A stretch of 64,000 nt of DNA from Nymphaea colorata (lineage: Eukaryota > Streptophyta > Magnoliopsida > Nymphaeales > Nymphaeaceae). Each line of letters opens with the position of its first letter. Position 1 is the stretch's first letter. The position numbers were made by a program, and so were the translations under genes. Below are positions 40,069 through 50,350 of the stretch, piece after piece. The stretch lies in contig NC_045141.1 of assembly GCF_008831285.2 (NCBI RefSeq), positions 25,343,315-25,407,314 on the forward strand, given 5' to 3'. The notes under the pieces were generated by a model, which saw nothing but the letters and a program-made list of their open reading frames with translations, made no database searches and had not been told where the DNA came from.

Positions 40069-41525
40069 AAATCAATACCGAAAGAATCCTGCCGAATTCC
40101 CCCATAATTCCACCAAACAAGCACAATCAAAATGGAGAAGCTCGCGCGACGATTCAACGGCAATTGCGGAGCAACAGTGTTAGGATCGACATAACATTAT
40201 TGTAGGAATAGCGCGTACCTGAGACTCGAGAATTAGGGCACCGAAAGAGACCGGCAACGGCAGGGAGGAAGAGAGAAAAGAATCGGCTGGCTCCCGCGAC
40301 TTCAGAGAGAAACCGAGGGAGAGGGAAGGGTGATGACGGCAGCGGCGTCTGGTCTTATGGGACCAAGAAACTGGCAGTAACGCGCAGGGGAAAATTCGAT
40401 ATTTCACAAATAAAAAAAGGCGGATGGGTCCTTTTCTTGGCGCCAGCACGGTCACGCCATCCTTTTTCTCCAATTCCAACCGTTCATCAAAAAGATGGAC
40501 GGTCATTTTCTTTTACACGCGTTTTGACGCCGCTTCCTTTTCTGCTTCGAGTCATTCGTCATTATGATGGACGGCTTACAGTGAATGTCGTCATCTATTG
40601 GTGCGCACACCTGTCAACGCGACCTCCTGTTGCCGTTTGCGTCCGGTTCTCGTTATCCCCTGCCTGAACCCTATCTGCTGCTTGAGTTGAGTGCACCAAA
40701 TACGGGCTTGGTCCAAGTGCAGACGAACCGGGTCTGACCGCACAAGACGCGGACCCGGACCAGATCTCACGTTGACGCCAGGTTTGGTTTTACCATATCA
40801 TATGTCAACTAGGGCATACCAACGGGTCGGATCAAGATTCAAGAACAGCTAAACACAATACTGGCCTGGATAAAATCCGATCCGGTGTGATAATGGCTGC
40901 TTTGATAATAATAGCATTCTGTTCTTGTAAGATGAGCTTTTACAATCTGTAGTCCAAAAACACGGTGTTTTAATTTTAATAAACCTATTGTCATTATGAA
41001 TATTGTCTGACTCTAAACATTCCAACAACCAAATGTTAGATATAATACATCATATATTTCCTAAAAGATTAACAGTCTTATAGTCGTATTAATTTTAAAA
41101 ATAAGGGATTTAAGAAAATAATGATTTTCTTACCAAACACATTAAAATAGTCATGTATAGGTTTCAAAATCATTCAATATAAACCAACAACACCCCCCTG
41201 CAACCTCATTTTTTAAAATTTCTCTGTGAGAGCAAATATATCTCCGTTTATAGTTATAAAATATTTGAATCTCCCGTTGCCCAGATTTTCTATAATATGT
41301 AGTGGAGCATTCCTTTTCTTAAGCTATCTCAATTACTTCATTAAATAGACTATAAAATCGCGAGAGAATGTTACTGTCATTTATTCCAACGTCACTCATG
41401 TTTTAAGTAGCATTTAAATCACCAGCGAGGATACCTTTAGCTGCTTTGGGACTCAACAATGTTGTAGAGGAATTAGAAGCGATCACCTTTTAAAAAAAGT
41501 CAAAAAATCTGCTCGAGGGCTTCAT

Positions 41526-41666
41526 TAAGGAACCGTTTGGCAAAGAGAATAATAACAAATTGTTAGATGAATTTGCCTCTCAAAATCTCTAATATTTGAA
41601 GTTAATTCATAAAACCTGTTTGGGATAGATTCATTGTTGCTATTTTCATTACCAAACGATCTTTAA
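41526..41666. mobile_element. Small Tourist-like (PIF/Harbinger-type) MITE, about 135 bp
   Basis: The ends are imperfect inverted repeats. The left end reads GGAACCGTTTGGCAAAGA and the right end, in reverse complement, reads AAGATCGTTTGGTAATGA. TAA occurs directly outside each end (41526–41528 and 41664–41666). A 3-bp TAA/TTA target duplication and GTTTGG-type ends are typical of Tourist-like elements. It has no coding capacity. The short ends and low-information TSD keep confidence moderate. Confidence 0.5.
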
Positions 41667-43540
41667 ATTTCGCCTTCGACTTAGACAAATTTTTTCCTAG
41701 GCATTTTTATCTGCCTTTTCTGCTTTGGCCCATTTTCCGGCCACCCGTCGGTTGGGAATTAATGGGCATGAAATTTCTTAGCTCGCTATTTATTTTTCTC
41801 AGGTGAGGGTGGTGGTGGCCGTTAGAAATGGTTTGTGGTTTCAGTGTTCTCAATTGTTTTCTTGGGGCCTGTTGGGCTTTCGGACCCTGGCCCAGGTCAG
41901 ATCTGGACTTGGGTTTCACTGAGCCAAGTTTGATAAAAAAAAAAAAAAGATTAATTTAAAAAATGTTTATATATATATATATATATACTTTTTATATAAT
42001 GCATACTTTTCTTAATATACAGGGACATTTTTGTCATTCAAGTCCGTGAGCCCAAACGCCTACTCTTGGTCGTTAAAAATGGGGCCGGCCCCATTTAAAT
42101 CAGTAAATACGTCTTTAATTTAATTCGTTATGTTAATTTTTGTTCAAAACAAGGTAAAGAAGGACGTTTGAAACGAATGTTATCACATTAGAAACTAATC
42201 CCCAAGAATATTTACTCAAATTTCCAAACCAGGTAAAGTTAATGCCCATGCAGCGTACGTCTAATTACGTGTTACCAATTAAATGAACCTACCGAACCCA
42301 AATAAATCAAGTCATAAATTCTCCATCTGTGTACTCGACAGAAGCATGTGAGATTGAGCGGCAGCGGCCGAGAAATTTTCGGCTGAGCAGCATTAACTAA
42401 TACATAGAAGGAAGAACGCCAACTAACTTGTTTTGTCCTGAACTCCAAAGCACAACAAATACTAGTCGATCAAAAATTTTCACCAGAAACAAACCAAACC
42501 AAAACAACTGTTCCTTGAAGTATCTTCGGGGGGTTTGAGTAGTAGAAGCATCGTATATATTTGTTATAGTCCTAATAAATTAAACACTACACTAACAAAG
42601 CCAACATAGACCATTTTCTTCTATTGGTTCAGACGTGTTAAGTTTCTGTACGTCTTGAACTGGGCGAACACTAACATGAATGAACATACTAACTAAAACC
42701 AGGGGCGGAGGTGGGCAAACATTAACGCGAATGAACGTCACTAAACAAAACAGGGGTGAAGTTAGGTTAGGTGGATTCTCACTTCTCGGTGAGCTATATG
42801 CCCCACGAAACCTACCTAGTTTCGTAAATTTACATGTTAGACTTGAGTGGACCTGAGTCTAGTTATATGGGGGCAGATCCACGCGACCCGAGTCACTGCT
42901 TAAGTCCAATTAAAAATTTGTTAACTGCATATTTAGTGTCCCATTAAAAAAAAATGTGGCTCTGCCCCTAACTAAAACAATATTAATACTTAAGCTTCGG
43001 TTTGTTTGTGAAGACATACTATTTCTAAAAACTTAGGATGGACATGCTTAGGGATAGTAAGGTAGGTCAAAACAGACATTTTTCTAAAACATTCAATGCA
43101 AACGATTATTCCCCACATATTTCAGATCCGCAACAACATCCACCCCCGCCATGGATCTCCAAGTCTATAGTATAGTGGAAAAAAACATGAATTTGAGATC
43201 CCAATAGAAAGAGAGGGGGGGGGGCATGTTTAATGTGCAGACTCTCTGTAATAGTTGGTTGTGGAGATTTATCATTTAGAGCACCGAGCAATGGACCAAC
43301 AAGGGTAATCTCAAATAAGGGATAATAAAAGGTACACCCGATATTGGACAAAGCGAGCCCGCAAAAGCGACTGCCAACGGCTAACATTAACAAGCGTAGG
43401 GGCTAAGTAACAACGAATTGCAACGGGGCAATGGGCTGGATGGATTATGTCGAGGGCATGAAGCGCTGACTCGGTCTGGTGGGACATCCCATACGTCCGA
43501 GCCCAAAGTCCAGCCTCATCGGACCCACAAAGGCTTCGTC

Positions 43541-43600
43541 ATTGGCTAATTATAAATGTCACCCGGAAGATCCAATGTTCTTGGTCTAACCACCGATGCC
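43541..43600 (+). promoter_or_regulatory. Probable core promoter of the first ligase gene
   Basis: An inverted CCAAT word (ATTGG, about 43541) is followed by TATAAAT at 43551–43557, some 125 bp before the preferred start codon at 43677. With normal spacing, transcription would begin near 43580. An in-frame ATG at 43596 would then sit close to the cap. A G+C-rich tract with CATACGTC lies just upstream. Confidence 0.45.
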
Positions 43601-43676
43601 GGGGCATTCGGGGAAATTAATTTTGACAAAGGCTATTTATGCCGCACCAGTACACAGAGAAGGAAGCTCAGCAGAA

Positions 43677-46600
43677 ATGGGGACTGCAGACTCCAGTGGC
43701 TTCTCCGCCTCAAATGGCGTCTACTACAGCCAATGGAAGACCCCAGACTTCCCCCAAAATCCCCTACTCAGTTTCCCTTCCTTCCTTCTTTCTCTTCACC
43801 AAAACTCAGCCAAACCAGCCTTCATTGATGCCAGAACCGGCGACAAGATCACGTACTCCGAGCTCCAACCCATCAAAGACAGAATTGCTAAAGCCCTCCA
43901 TTCGCTAGGCGTCAGGCAGGGCGACGTAGTCCTCATCGTCTCCCCCAACTTCCTCTACTATCCCCTTCTCATGTTGGCCATCATGTCACTGGGAGCGGTA
44001 GTTTGCCCCATCAATCCCTTATGCCTCAGAGATGAAGTCGAATCTCAGACCAAGGACTCCAACCCCAAACTCATCTTCACAACCCTGGAGCTGAAACCAA
44101 AATTTCATGGCCTCCTGGCAAAGCCTCTCGTTCTACTGGAACCATTCATGGACGACCTGCTCCGGAGATCACCGGACGTGATCGGCAAGCCGCCGAGCGC
44201 CGCCATCAACCAGGGCGACACGGCGATGCTCGCGTACTCCTCGGGGACGACGGGGAAGAGCAAGGGGGTGATGTGCTCTCACGGCAACCTCATCGCCATG
44301 GCCTGCATGCTCAGGAGCGTGTGGAGCACCAAGCACGAGGGCGATGAGGTCTACCTGTGCATGCTGCCTCTGTTTCACATGTATGGGATGTCCGTCTTCG
44401 TGATCGGAGCTCTGTCCGCCGGAGTCTGCACGGTGATAGCCCCAAGGTACGTGCTGGTAGACATGCTGGACTGGGTAGAGAAATACAGGGTCACAAGGCT
44501 GCCGGTGGTTCCCCTTATGGTGGTTCAGCTGTTGAGGTCCCCGTCGGCCACAACTTACAGGCTGAGTTCCCTCAGGGAGGTAGCCTCATCCGGTGCTTCA
44601 CTAGCAAGAGAATTCATGGTGAGGTTCACTAAGTTGTACCCCCATGTGATCGTCACCCAGGTAACCCTCTCTCTCTCTCTCCCCCATACAGACTGAATTA
44701 TGGCCATGGATAGCAGTCTCCGACCAATTCCCGGCTGCCCATTAGAAAGAGAGATTCATCAGGAAATTATTGCGAGGCATTTGCATTTCTGACTTTTCTC
44801 AGGATATCGTGGGAGATAAAGTGAGTATGTGATACTGACCAACAGTGATGACTGTGCTCGGATGTGATGTTTTAGTGCTATGGACTGACGGAGACAGGTG
44901 GACTGGTGTCACTGTGCGACGGGGTTGGAGGTAGATTTCACCTATCAATAGGGAGGTTGGGGCCATCAGTGGAAGCCAGGATCGTTGATGTAATGACCGG
45001 AGAATGGCTGCCGCCGGGAAGAAGCGGTGAACTCCGGCTGAAGGGACCGATGACCACGCAAGGTAACATCACCAAACTCAGATTCGTGCAGCAGTATGTT
45101 TTAATTAGTACTCCAAGTGTTCGCCCTTTTTGAGCTGTATCCAACCCACAATCAGTTTCGACTACCAACCAACTGTATACCAACACAGCGTAGTGCTATT
45201 CTTGCCACTCTGCCAGCAGTCAGTTTCCCTTCTTCCTCCCTTCATAAAACCACTGGTTAGCCTTTAAAAGAGCATCCAAGGCATTCATGATCCCGTTCAA
45301 CCACCCATGGCCATGCAGATCTGATTTAAAGAGGTTGGTCTAATTTGAAGGAGAATAACATTTACCGCTACCGTCGAACACAATACACAAGGAGATTCTG
45401 TAACTAGCTAGTAAATATTGTAAAAGCACGCGTACAATCGAGAATGCAAAGATTTATCACATCAATTAGCTAGTCTACATATATGTTCAAATTCGGTTCA
45501 GGTATCTTTCAATACCGAGGTTCAAGAATCATTTGTTATGGTTAGAGTACTCTAGTCTAAGGTCAGACAATGGGGAGAGAGAAAGAGCACTCGACTGAAG
45601 AGATCACCCTGCATCTCAGATCCATCATGAAACAAATGCACTAGAAAAATTTTATCTACAACTTATGTAAAGCAGGTTGAGAGAGAGGAGATATATCATG
45701 CTTCTATAGTTTGCAGCATAGAATAGTAACGTTCATAAGAATCAAATTGATGACTTGATTTTTAATGGCTTACCAGTCCAACCAAATGAAACACTAGGAT
45801 TAGATAGAACGGTCAAAGTGGCCAATTAATGACCCCATCGGAAAAACTGGTAGAAGAAGTCTGCAGAGGAGCATAAATAAGAAATGTGCCTTTTCTGGAA
45901 TTTTAGAATAAAGCGATGTGTCGGAACTCGTGTCTTGCAGAAAAAAAACAGGTTAATTAGTAAGTGGGAGCAGCGTCCCATTCCCATTAATTGACGTCAT
46001 AGATGGGGGTGGGACCAAGCCAGGCTCTCTCTACATGAACTGCACCCCAAACCAAACATGTTGCATGTTGTTTATGTATTTATGTCTGCCGATAATAGTG
46101 AAAATTCGGTCTGGTTACAAACCAGTGACATTAAAATCGGTGGAAATTGGCCAGAATATCCAAATCAAATCGGCCCTTTCCGATACGATTGGAAGGCCGA
46201 TTCCGATTGGATTCACTTAAACATTTAGCTTTTTTGATTGGATTCAAAAACTGATTTGATAGCGTTGGTTGAAATCAAAACGGATCAACATCCAGATCTA
46301 AAATTCTACCACTAGCAGTTAAGTCCAGATCCAACTAGATTTGATAAAAGATGGCATACGAGAGCGACGCGTAATGATTCGGTAAAATTTCTGGACGACT
46401 TGGATGGCTGTAGGATATTTCAAGAACCAAGAGGCTACGGCCAACGCAAGGGACGAGGAAGGGTGGCTGCGGACTGGAGACGTATGCATCATCGACAAGC
46501 GTGGCCTCGTCTATATTGTAGGAAGGATAAAGGAGCTTATCAAATACAAAGCTTATCAGGTGAAGAATGCATTAATGTCTGGTTACCTGCATCGCTTGCA

Positions 46601-47481
46601 TGCTTGTGGCGACAACGTAAATTGGTTGATCTCCCATTGACGAGCTCTAACAATGGCGGCTATACAGGTTGCTCCTGTTGAGCTTGAGGAAATCCTAAGC
46701 AACCACGAAGCTGTTGAGGATTGTGCAGTAATGCCGTGAGTATGCTGTACATTAAACTAACTCTCTGGATGCACATGGACACTGTTAGTTTACAACGCAA
46801 TCTCATCCATCATCTGTTTCATTCCAAAGGAACAGATCATGTTTTCGTTATATTTCAGGTCATGCACATTATTATGCAGAATCGTATAGAGAGCAATTGC
46901 CTGATTTAGTTTAAATACCATAATTTTCAGCTACCCTGATGAAGAAGCAGGAGAGATCCCCACAGCTTGCGTAGTTAGAAAAGCTCTAACGAATCTCCGG
47001 GAGGAAGATATCATACTTTACATGGCAAACAAGGTATCTGATTAACATTTTAAGATGCAGTTGGTTATGTGGAACATAATATGGTAAGGTGCCACTGGTT
47101 TGCAGCATTGTCAAAGAAAACACATTTTGCGATACTATATTAAGGTTTGCCATGATTTTTCTAAGGAAAACAACTTTGCGATATTATATTAAACCTGAAA
47201 AAACCTCACCGTTTTATACTCCAAAACTATATTTGCGACAATAGTTTGCAGTTGGCCAACAGAAACGTTCTATTCTTTCACAAAGCTTCTGAGCCCGTTT
47301 GTAACATAGCATGGGGTTAGTGAATCTAAGTACTGAACCTTTTCAGGTTTCCCCTTATAAGAAGATAAGGAAGGTGGTGTTTGTAGACCACATCCCAAGG
47401 TCGCCGTCCGGGAAGATTCTCAGGAGGCGGGTGATGGCCTTGGCATTTCCTCAGCCAACAGAAATGACATCAAGACTATGA
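43677..47481 (+). CDS. 4-coumarate–CoA ligase-like acyl-CoA synthetase, peroxisomal (tandem copy A)
   Basis: This is an ANL-superfamily enzyme. It adenylates a carboxylic acid with ATP and transfers it to CoA. Six exons join in frame: 43677–44660, 44876–45062, 46414–46559, 46668–46735, 46931–47033 and 47347–47481, giving 540 residues. Visible motifs are the AMP-binding P-loop [13 protein letters not shown] (about 186–198), [18 protein letters not shown] at the start of exon 2, the GELRLKGP block, GWLRTGD, the hinge-side [20 protein letters not shown], and catalytic Lys in [12 protein letters not shown] near the end. The last three residues, SRL, form a type-1 peroxisomal signal. The start at 43677 (MGTADSSGF) aligns with the paralogue. 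An in-frame ATG at 43596 would add 27 residues. Family members activate phenylpropanoid, fatty or jasmonate-precursor acids, and the substrate here cannot be read from sequence. Intron 2 is long (1.35 kb). No lesion is seen. Confidence 0.93.
46090..46400 (+). other. Decayed repeat-like stretch in intron 2 of ligase A
   Basis: This stretch is rich in repeated GATTGGATTC, GATTCCGATT and CAAATCGG-type words. They resemble the degenerate ATCCGA sequence inside the hAT-type element at 53.0–53.4 kb, but I could not define inverted ends or a target duplication. It is non-coding. Confidence 0.35.
47130..47245 (+). repeat. AT-rich dispersed repeat, partial copy (intron 5 of ligase A)
   Basis: Contains GATATTATATTAAACC, AAAAAACCTCACCGTTTTA and ACTATATTTGCGAC, matching the right end of the copy at 38785–39145. 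The word TTGCGATAYTATATTAA occurs twice (47137 and 47176), so this fragment also holds a small internal duplication. Confidence 0.6.
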
Positions 47482-48749
47482 TTTAAACGGAAAAAGCGGA
47501 AGTTCCATCAAGCCTTTGGCTGATAAATATACCGTGCTTATACGTCCAGTTGCAATCCTTTCTGTGGAGCCAATGTAGAACTCATGATCTATCTTTTATA
47601 GCATTGTTGTTCTTTACTGTGAACTCATAAAGGCCACAGCAGATGGACTCGAGCGTGAGAAGGAAGCGAGAGTGATGTTAACGGAGAATATGTTATAAAG
47701 TTTATGTGATTGTCTTGTCTTAGAATGCCATCGAATTGTTGAATTTTGCTCCACAAACCAAAAAGAAGTATTAAAAAGAGTAATAGGACTTAAATAAAAA
47801 CAGAGGCAGACACCAACGGCTTCTGCAACCAGCAACAGAAGTGCCGAACTCGACATAAGTGTCAGCCATTAATTACATAAGAGAGTCAGCCATTAACGGA
47901 CATAAAAGAGTAATAGGGACACAAGAGAGCCGAAAGAACTCGAAGACTTAACGTGGTTCAGCATTAAGCTTACATGAAAATGACATCGGGATCCATGATA
48001 AGAAGCATACTCCATACAACACCGTTTAAAGAATGGCAAAGCGTTGAAGGGGAGGATTCATGAAAGGTGATTCATAAGAAAGGATAATCAACATATCTGG
48101 CCCGTTCGCATGGAGGCGAATTCATGGAACTGGGAGCGGGATGCGATTTCAGTAGCCTTATTTTGTTATGTAATTAAAAGCATAATGTTTTTGCTTTTTA
48201 AGTGGAAAATTATCTACTTCCAAATGGCACAAAATAATCAACAAGCTACTCTCTCTCTCTCTCTTTTTCCAACTTTGCAACTTCGTCAAATTTGTCCCCA
48301 TTTTCGCTCATAGCATTTTCAATTTTGTCCCCCCTTCCTTTTTTTGTTGGCATCGATAAACTATTACATACTAATTTTAATCTCTCTGTTCTTCTTCTTC
48401 TCTCTCTCTCTTAATCTCTCTCGCTCATGCACACACACACATGCACATGAGCCGACTAGGAGACTTAGAAAATAGTCCTACCATGAAAGGATCAGAAGGC
48501 GAACACTGGGGTGGTTAATGGCAAGCTTCCAATCTTTAAAGAAGCTCTTGTTTATGTACCAAATCAACGATTTCCAAATTCCGAATACATTAGGCCGATC
48601 ATGGGTTTAACAAGCTCATTTTTTTACAAGAGTTTGGACGTAAGAAATCATTTCTTATAGTTGCATTTAATTTTTTATGAGAGGATGAGGGGAAGCACCA
48701 TGGCCTTCTTGTTCGCTATATTAGTTGGTACTATCAATCATAGTCACAA

Positions 48750-49035
48750 ATAAACTGCGAGGTTTTTTTCGAATATAATGCGGCGAGCTTGAAAACAATA
48801 GAAAAAAATTAGTAAATTTTTAAAATTTTTTAAAATTAAAAATAAAAAGAAAATAAAATAAGTGAGAAACTAGTAACACATACTCAAAAGATAAGTAGAT
48901 TTGCAATAAATAAAAACTAGAAAATAAAAAGACTGTTTGGCTTTTAAAAAAATAAAAAAATACGTTAAAAACGCATTTTTTGTTTTTAATATTAAAAAAA
49001 CACTTTTTTAAGTTTTAAACAGCTATTTAATTTAT
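48750..49035 (-). repeat. AT-rich dispersed repeat, inverted copy
   Basis: Read on the minus strand, this copy gives the same ordered words as the copy at 38785–39145: AATAAATTAAATAG, GTTTAAAACTT, AAGCCAAACAG, TTGCAAATCTACTTATCTTT, TAGTTTCTCACTTA, TTTTAAAAATTTAC and AAAAAAACCTCGC. The middle 20-base word is identical in both. Confidence 0.75.
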
Positions 49036-49600
49036 CACATTAATTTCCACAGAAATGATAGGGGAGAATTTACAAGTCATATGCTTCGAGAAATGGCACC
49101 ACAATGCCATTTGTTCGAAGATGCACAGAAAAAAAATGAGGGTTCTACGGGAACATCGGAGCATAGTAGCCAGAGTTTGGTTTAGCCAGGTTTCATGTTG
49201 ATCCTCCAACCAGTACGACTGGGCTGAAGCTTTTAACAATGCCATATGGATTCTTAGTAAATGGCAACAACATAGTTTAGCTTGTGGGACTGCCAATGAA
49301 AGTTTAATTGCCAGTTTGATTTTTATGGGCGCTATTCTTTTGATGATTACGTGACACTCTTTCATAAGTTAAAATAAGAGTGGCTTGAGCCTCCTGAGGT
49401 CGAATCTGATTATATGAGTGCACAATTTTTTTTGTTGCACCAATATGTTTAATGACTAAAATGTTCTTTATTAATAGAAATATTTTTGTAGGGATAAAAA
49501 AAAGTTAAAAAACTAAAAAAAAATTTAAAAATAATTTTTAAAATACCCAATTCCCAAATATGTCTTGCGTGCACCGACTTACTCTCTCTTGAGGTATCCC

Positions 49601-50303
49601 TTAGGTAGTGTTTGTTGCGCAAGAAATTTCCTGTAGCATAGGAAACATTTTTAAAATTTTTAAAATTTTTTTTGTTTGTCAAACATGATTTTTTTTTTTA
49701 CTGTTAGTGCTGGAAACAGAAATATATTTTCAGAAAAATTTTTTCAGCCAGAAAGGTGGAAAAATTTTTCCAGATTTTTTTTTTTACCGTTGAGAGGAAG
49801 AGGAGATGCGAAGGAAGAAGGGGAATGAGGGAGGAAGAAGGGAAGGAGGGAGGAGGAAGAAGGAAGGGAGGAGGGAAGGAGGAAGAGGGAGAAGGAAGGG
49901 AGGAGGGAGGAAGAAGGGAGGGAAGAGGAAGAAGGGAGGGAGGAAGAAGGGAAGGAGGGAGGAAGAAGGAATGACAGAAGGGAACAGAAGGGAGGGAGGA
50001 GGAAGAGGAAGAAAGAAGGACAGAAGAGGAAGAAAGGAAGGAGAGAGGAGGAAGAGAGGAAAGAGAGAGGAGGAATATATTATATTTTTATATTCCTCCT
50101 TTCTCATTCCCTTTTTCCTTTTTTCATCTTCCATTCAATCTGAAAATATATTTCTTTTTTATCAAACTAAGAAATAAATTTCAGTCATCACACACACATC
50201 AAAATTAAAAATAAGAAAATTTCCTTCATTTCATTTTTCTAAAAAATATATTTTCCAAAAAATATTTTTATTTTCAGATTTCCAGTCATCAAACACTACT
50301 TTA
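49601..50303. mobile_element. Tourist-like (PIF/Harbinger-type) element expanded by a purine tract
   Basis: The ends are short inverted repeats: GGTAGTGTTTG on the left at 49604, and AGTAGTGTTTG in reverse complement at 50300. Both are flanked by TTA (49601–49603 and 50301–50303), the 3-bp target duplication expected of PIF/Harbinger elements. Subterminal sequence also pairs: GAAATTTCCTG on the left against GGAAATCTG read inward from the right. No transposase is present. About half of the 697 bp is the low-complexity purine tract listed separately. Confidence 0.6.
49790..50082 (+). repeat. Polypurine tract of about 290 bp (GGAAGAAG/GGGAGG words)
   Basis: The + strand is almost entirely A and G, in variants of GGAAGAAGGGAGGGA, interrupted by only a few pyrimidines (for example TGCG and ATGAC). 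It contains many imperfect mirror repeats, a composition that favours triplex (H-DNA) structures. It ends at a hairpin near 50069–50103 (AGGAGGAATATA and its complement). Long Glu/Arg/Gly-rich or Ser/Pro/Phe/Leu-rich frames on the two strands result from composition and are not genes. Confidence 0.9.
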
Positions 50304-50315
50304 AGATTTGATACA

Positions 50316-50316
<1 letters not shown>

Positions 50317-50349
<33 letters not shown>

Positions 50350-50350
50350 C
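50317..50350 (+). repeat. (CA)n(TA)n compound microsatellite
   Basis: An ACACACACACACA run is followed directly by TATATATATATATATATA, just outside the right end of the Tourist-like element. Confidence 0.85.

Larger units (their letters stand above)
37519..40390 (-). promoter_or_regulatory. 5' leader, first intron and promoter side of the ATRX gene
   Basis: A C/T-rich first leader exon runs on the minus strand from about 40390 to 40219 and ends at the donor CTCAG|GTACGC. A candidate acceptor (CTATAACAG) before 37595 would join it to the exon that carries the start codon at 37518, with a leader intron of about 2.6 kb. That intron contains an AT-rich dispersed repeat (about 38785–39145, listed separately) and a (CT)n run near 39707–39724. 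Leader introns of this kind are common in plant housekeeping genes. The exact 5' end is inferred. Confidence 0.5.
40391..43676. other. Intergenic region between divergent ATRX and the first ligase gene
   Basis: The two genes diverge from this 3.3-kb spacer. It holds a small Tourist-like element (41526–41666), an A-run plus (AT)n stretch near 41937–41988, and repeats of the words ACATGAATGAAC/CGAATGAACG near 42675–42735. No coding exon was recognised. The right end is the ligase promoter (listed separately). Confidence 0.55.

Noticed and set aside
43556-43828. Alternative frames overlapping the start of ligase A
   Set aside because: They are shadows of the real coding frame, which carries the ANL motifs and matches copy B.
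49784-50177. Long overlapping open frames on both strands (Glu/Arg/Gly-rich on +, Ser/Pro/Leu/Phe-rich on −)
   Set aside because: They follow directly from the polypurine composition of the tract, and there are no splice sites, domain or start context.
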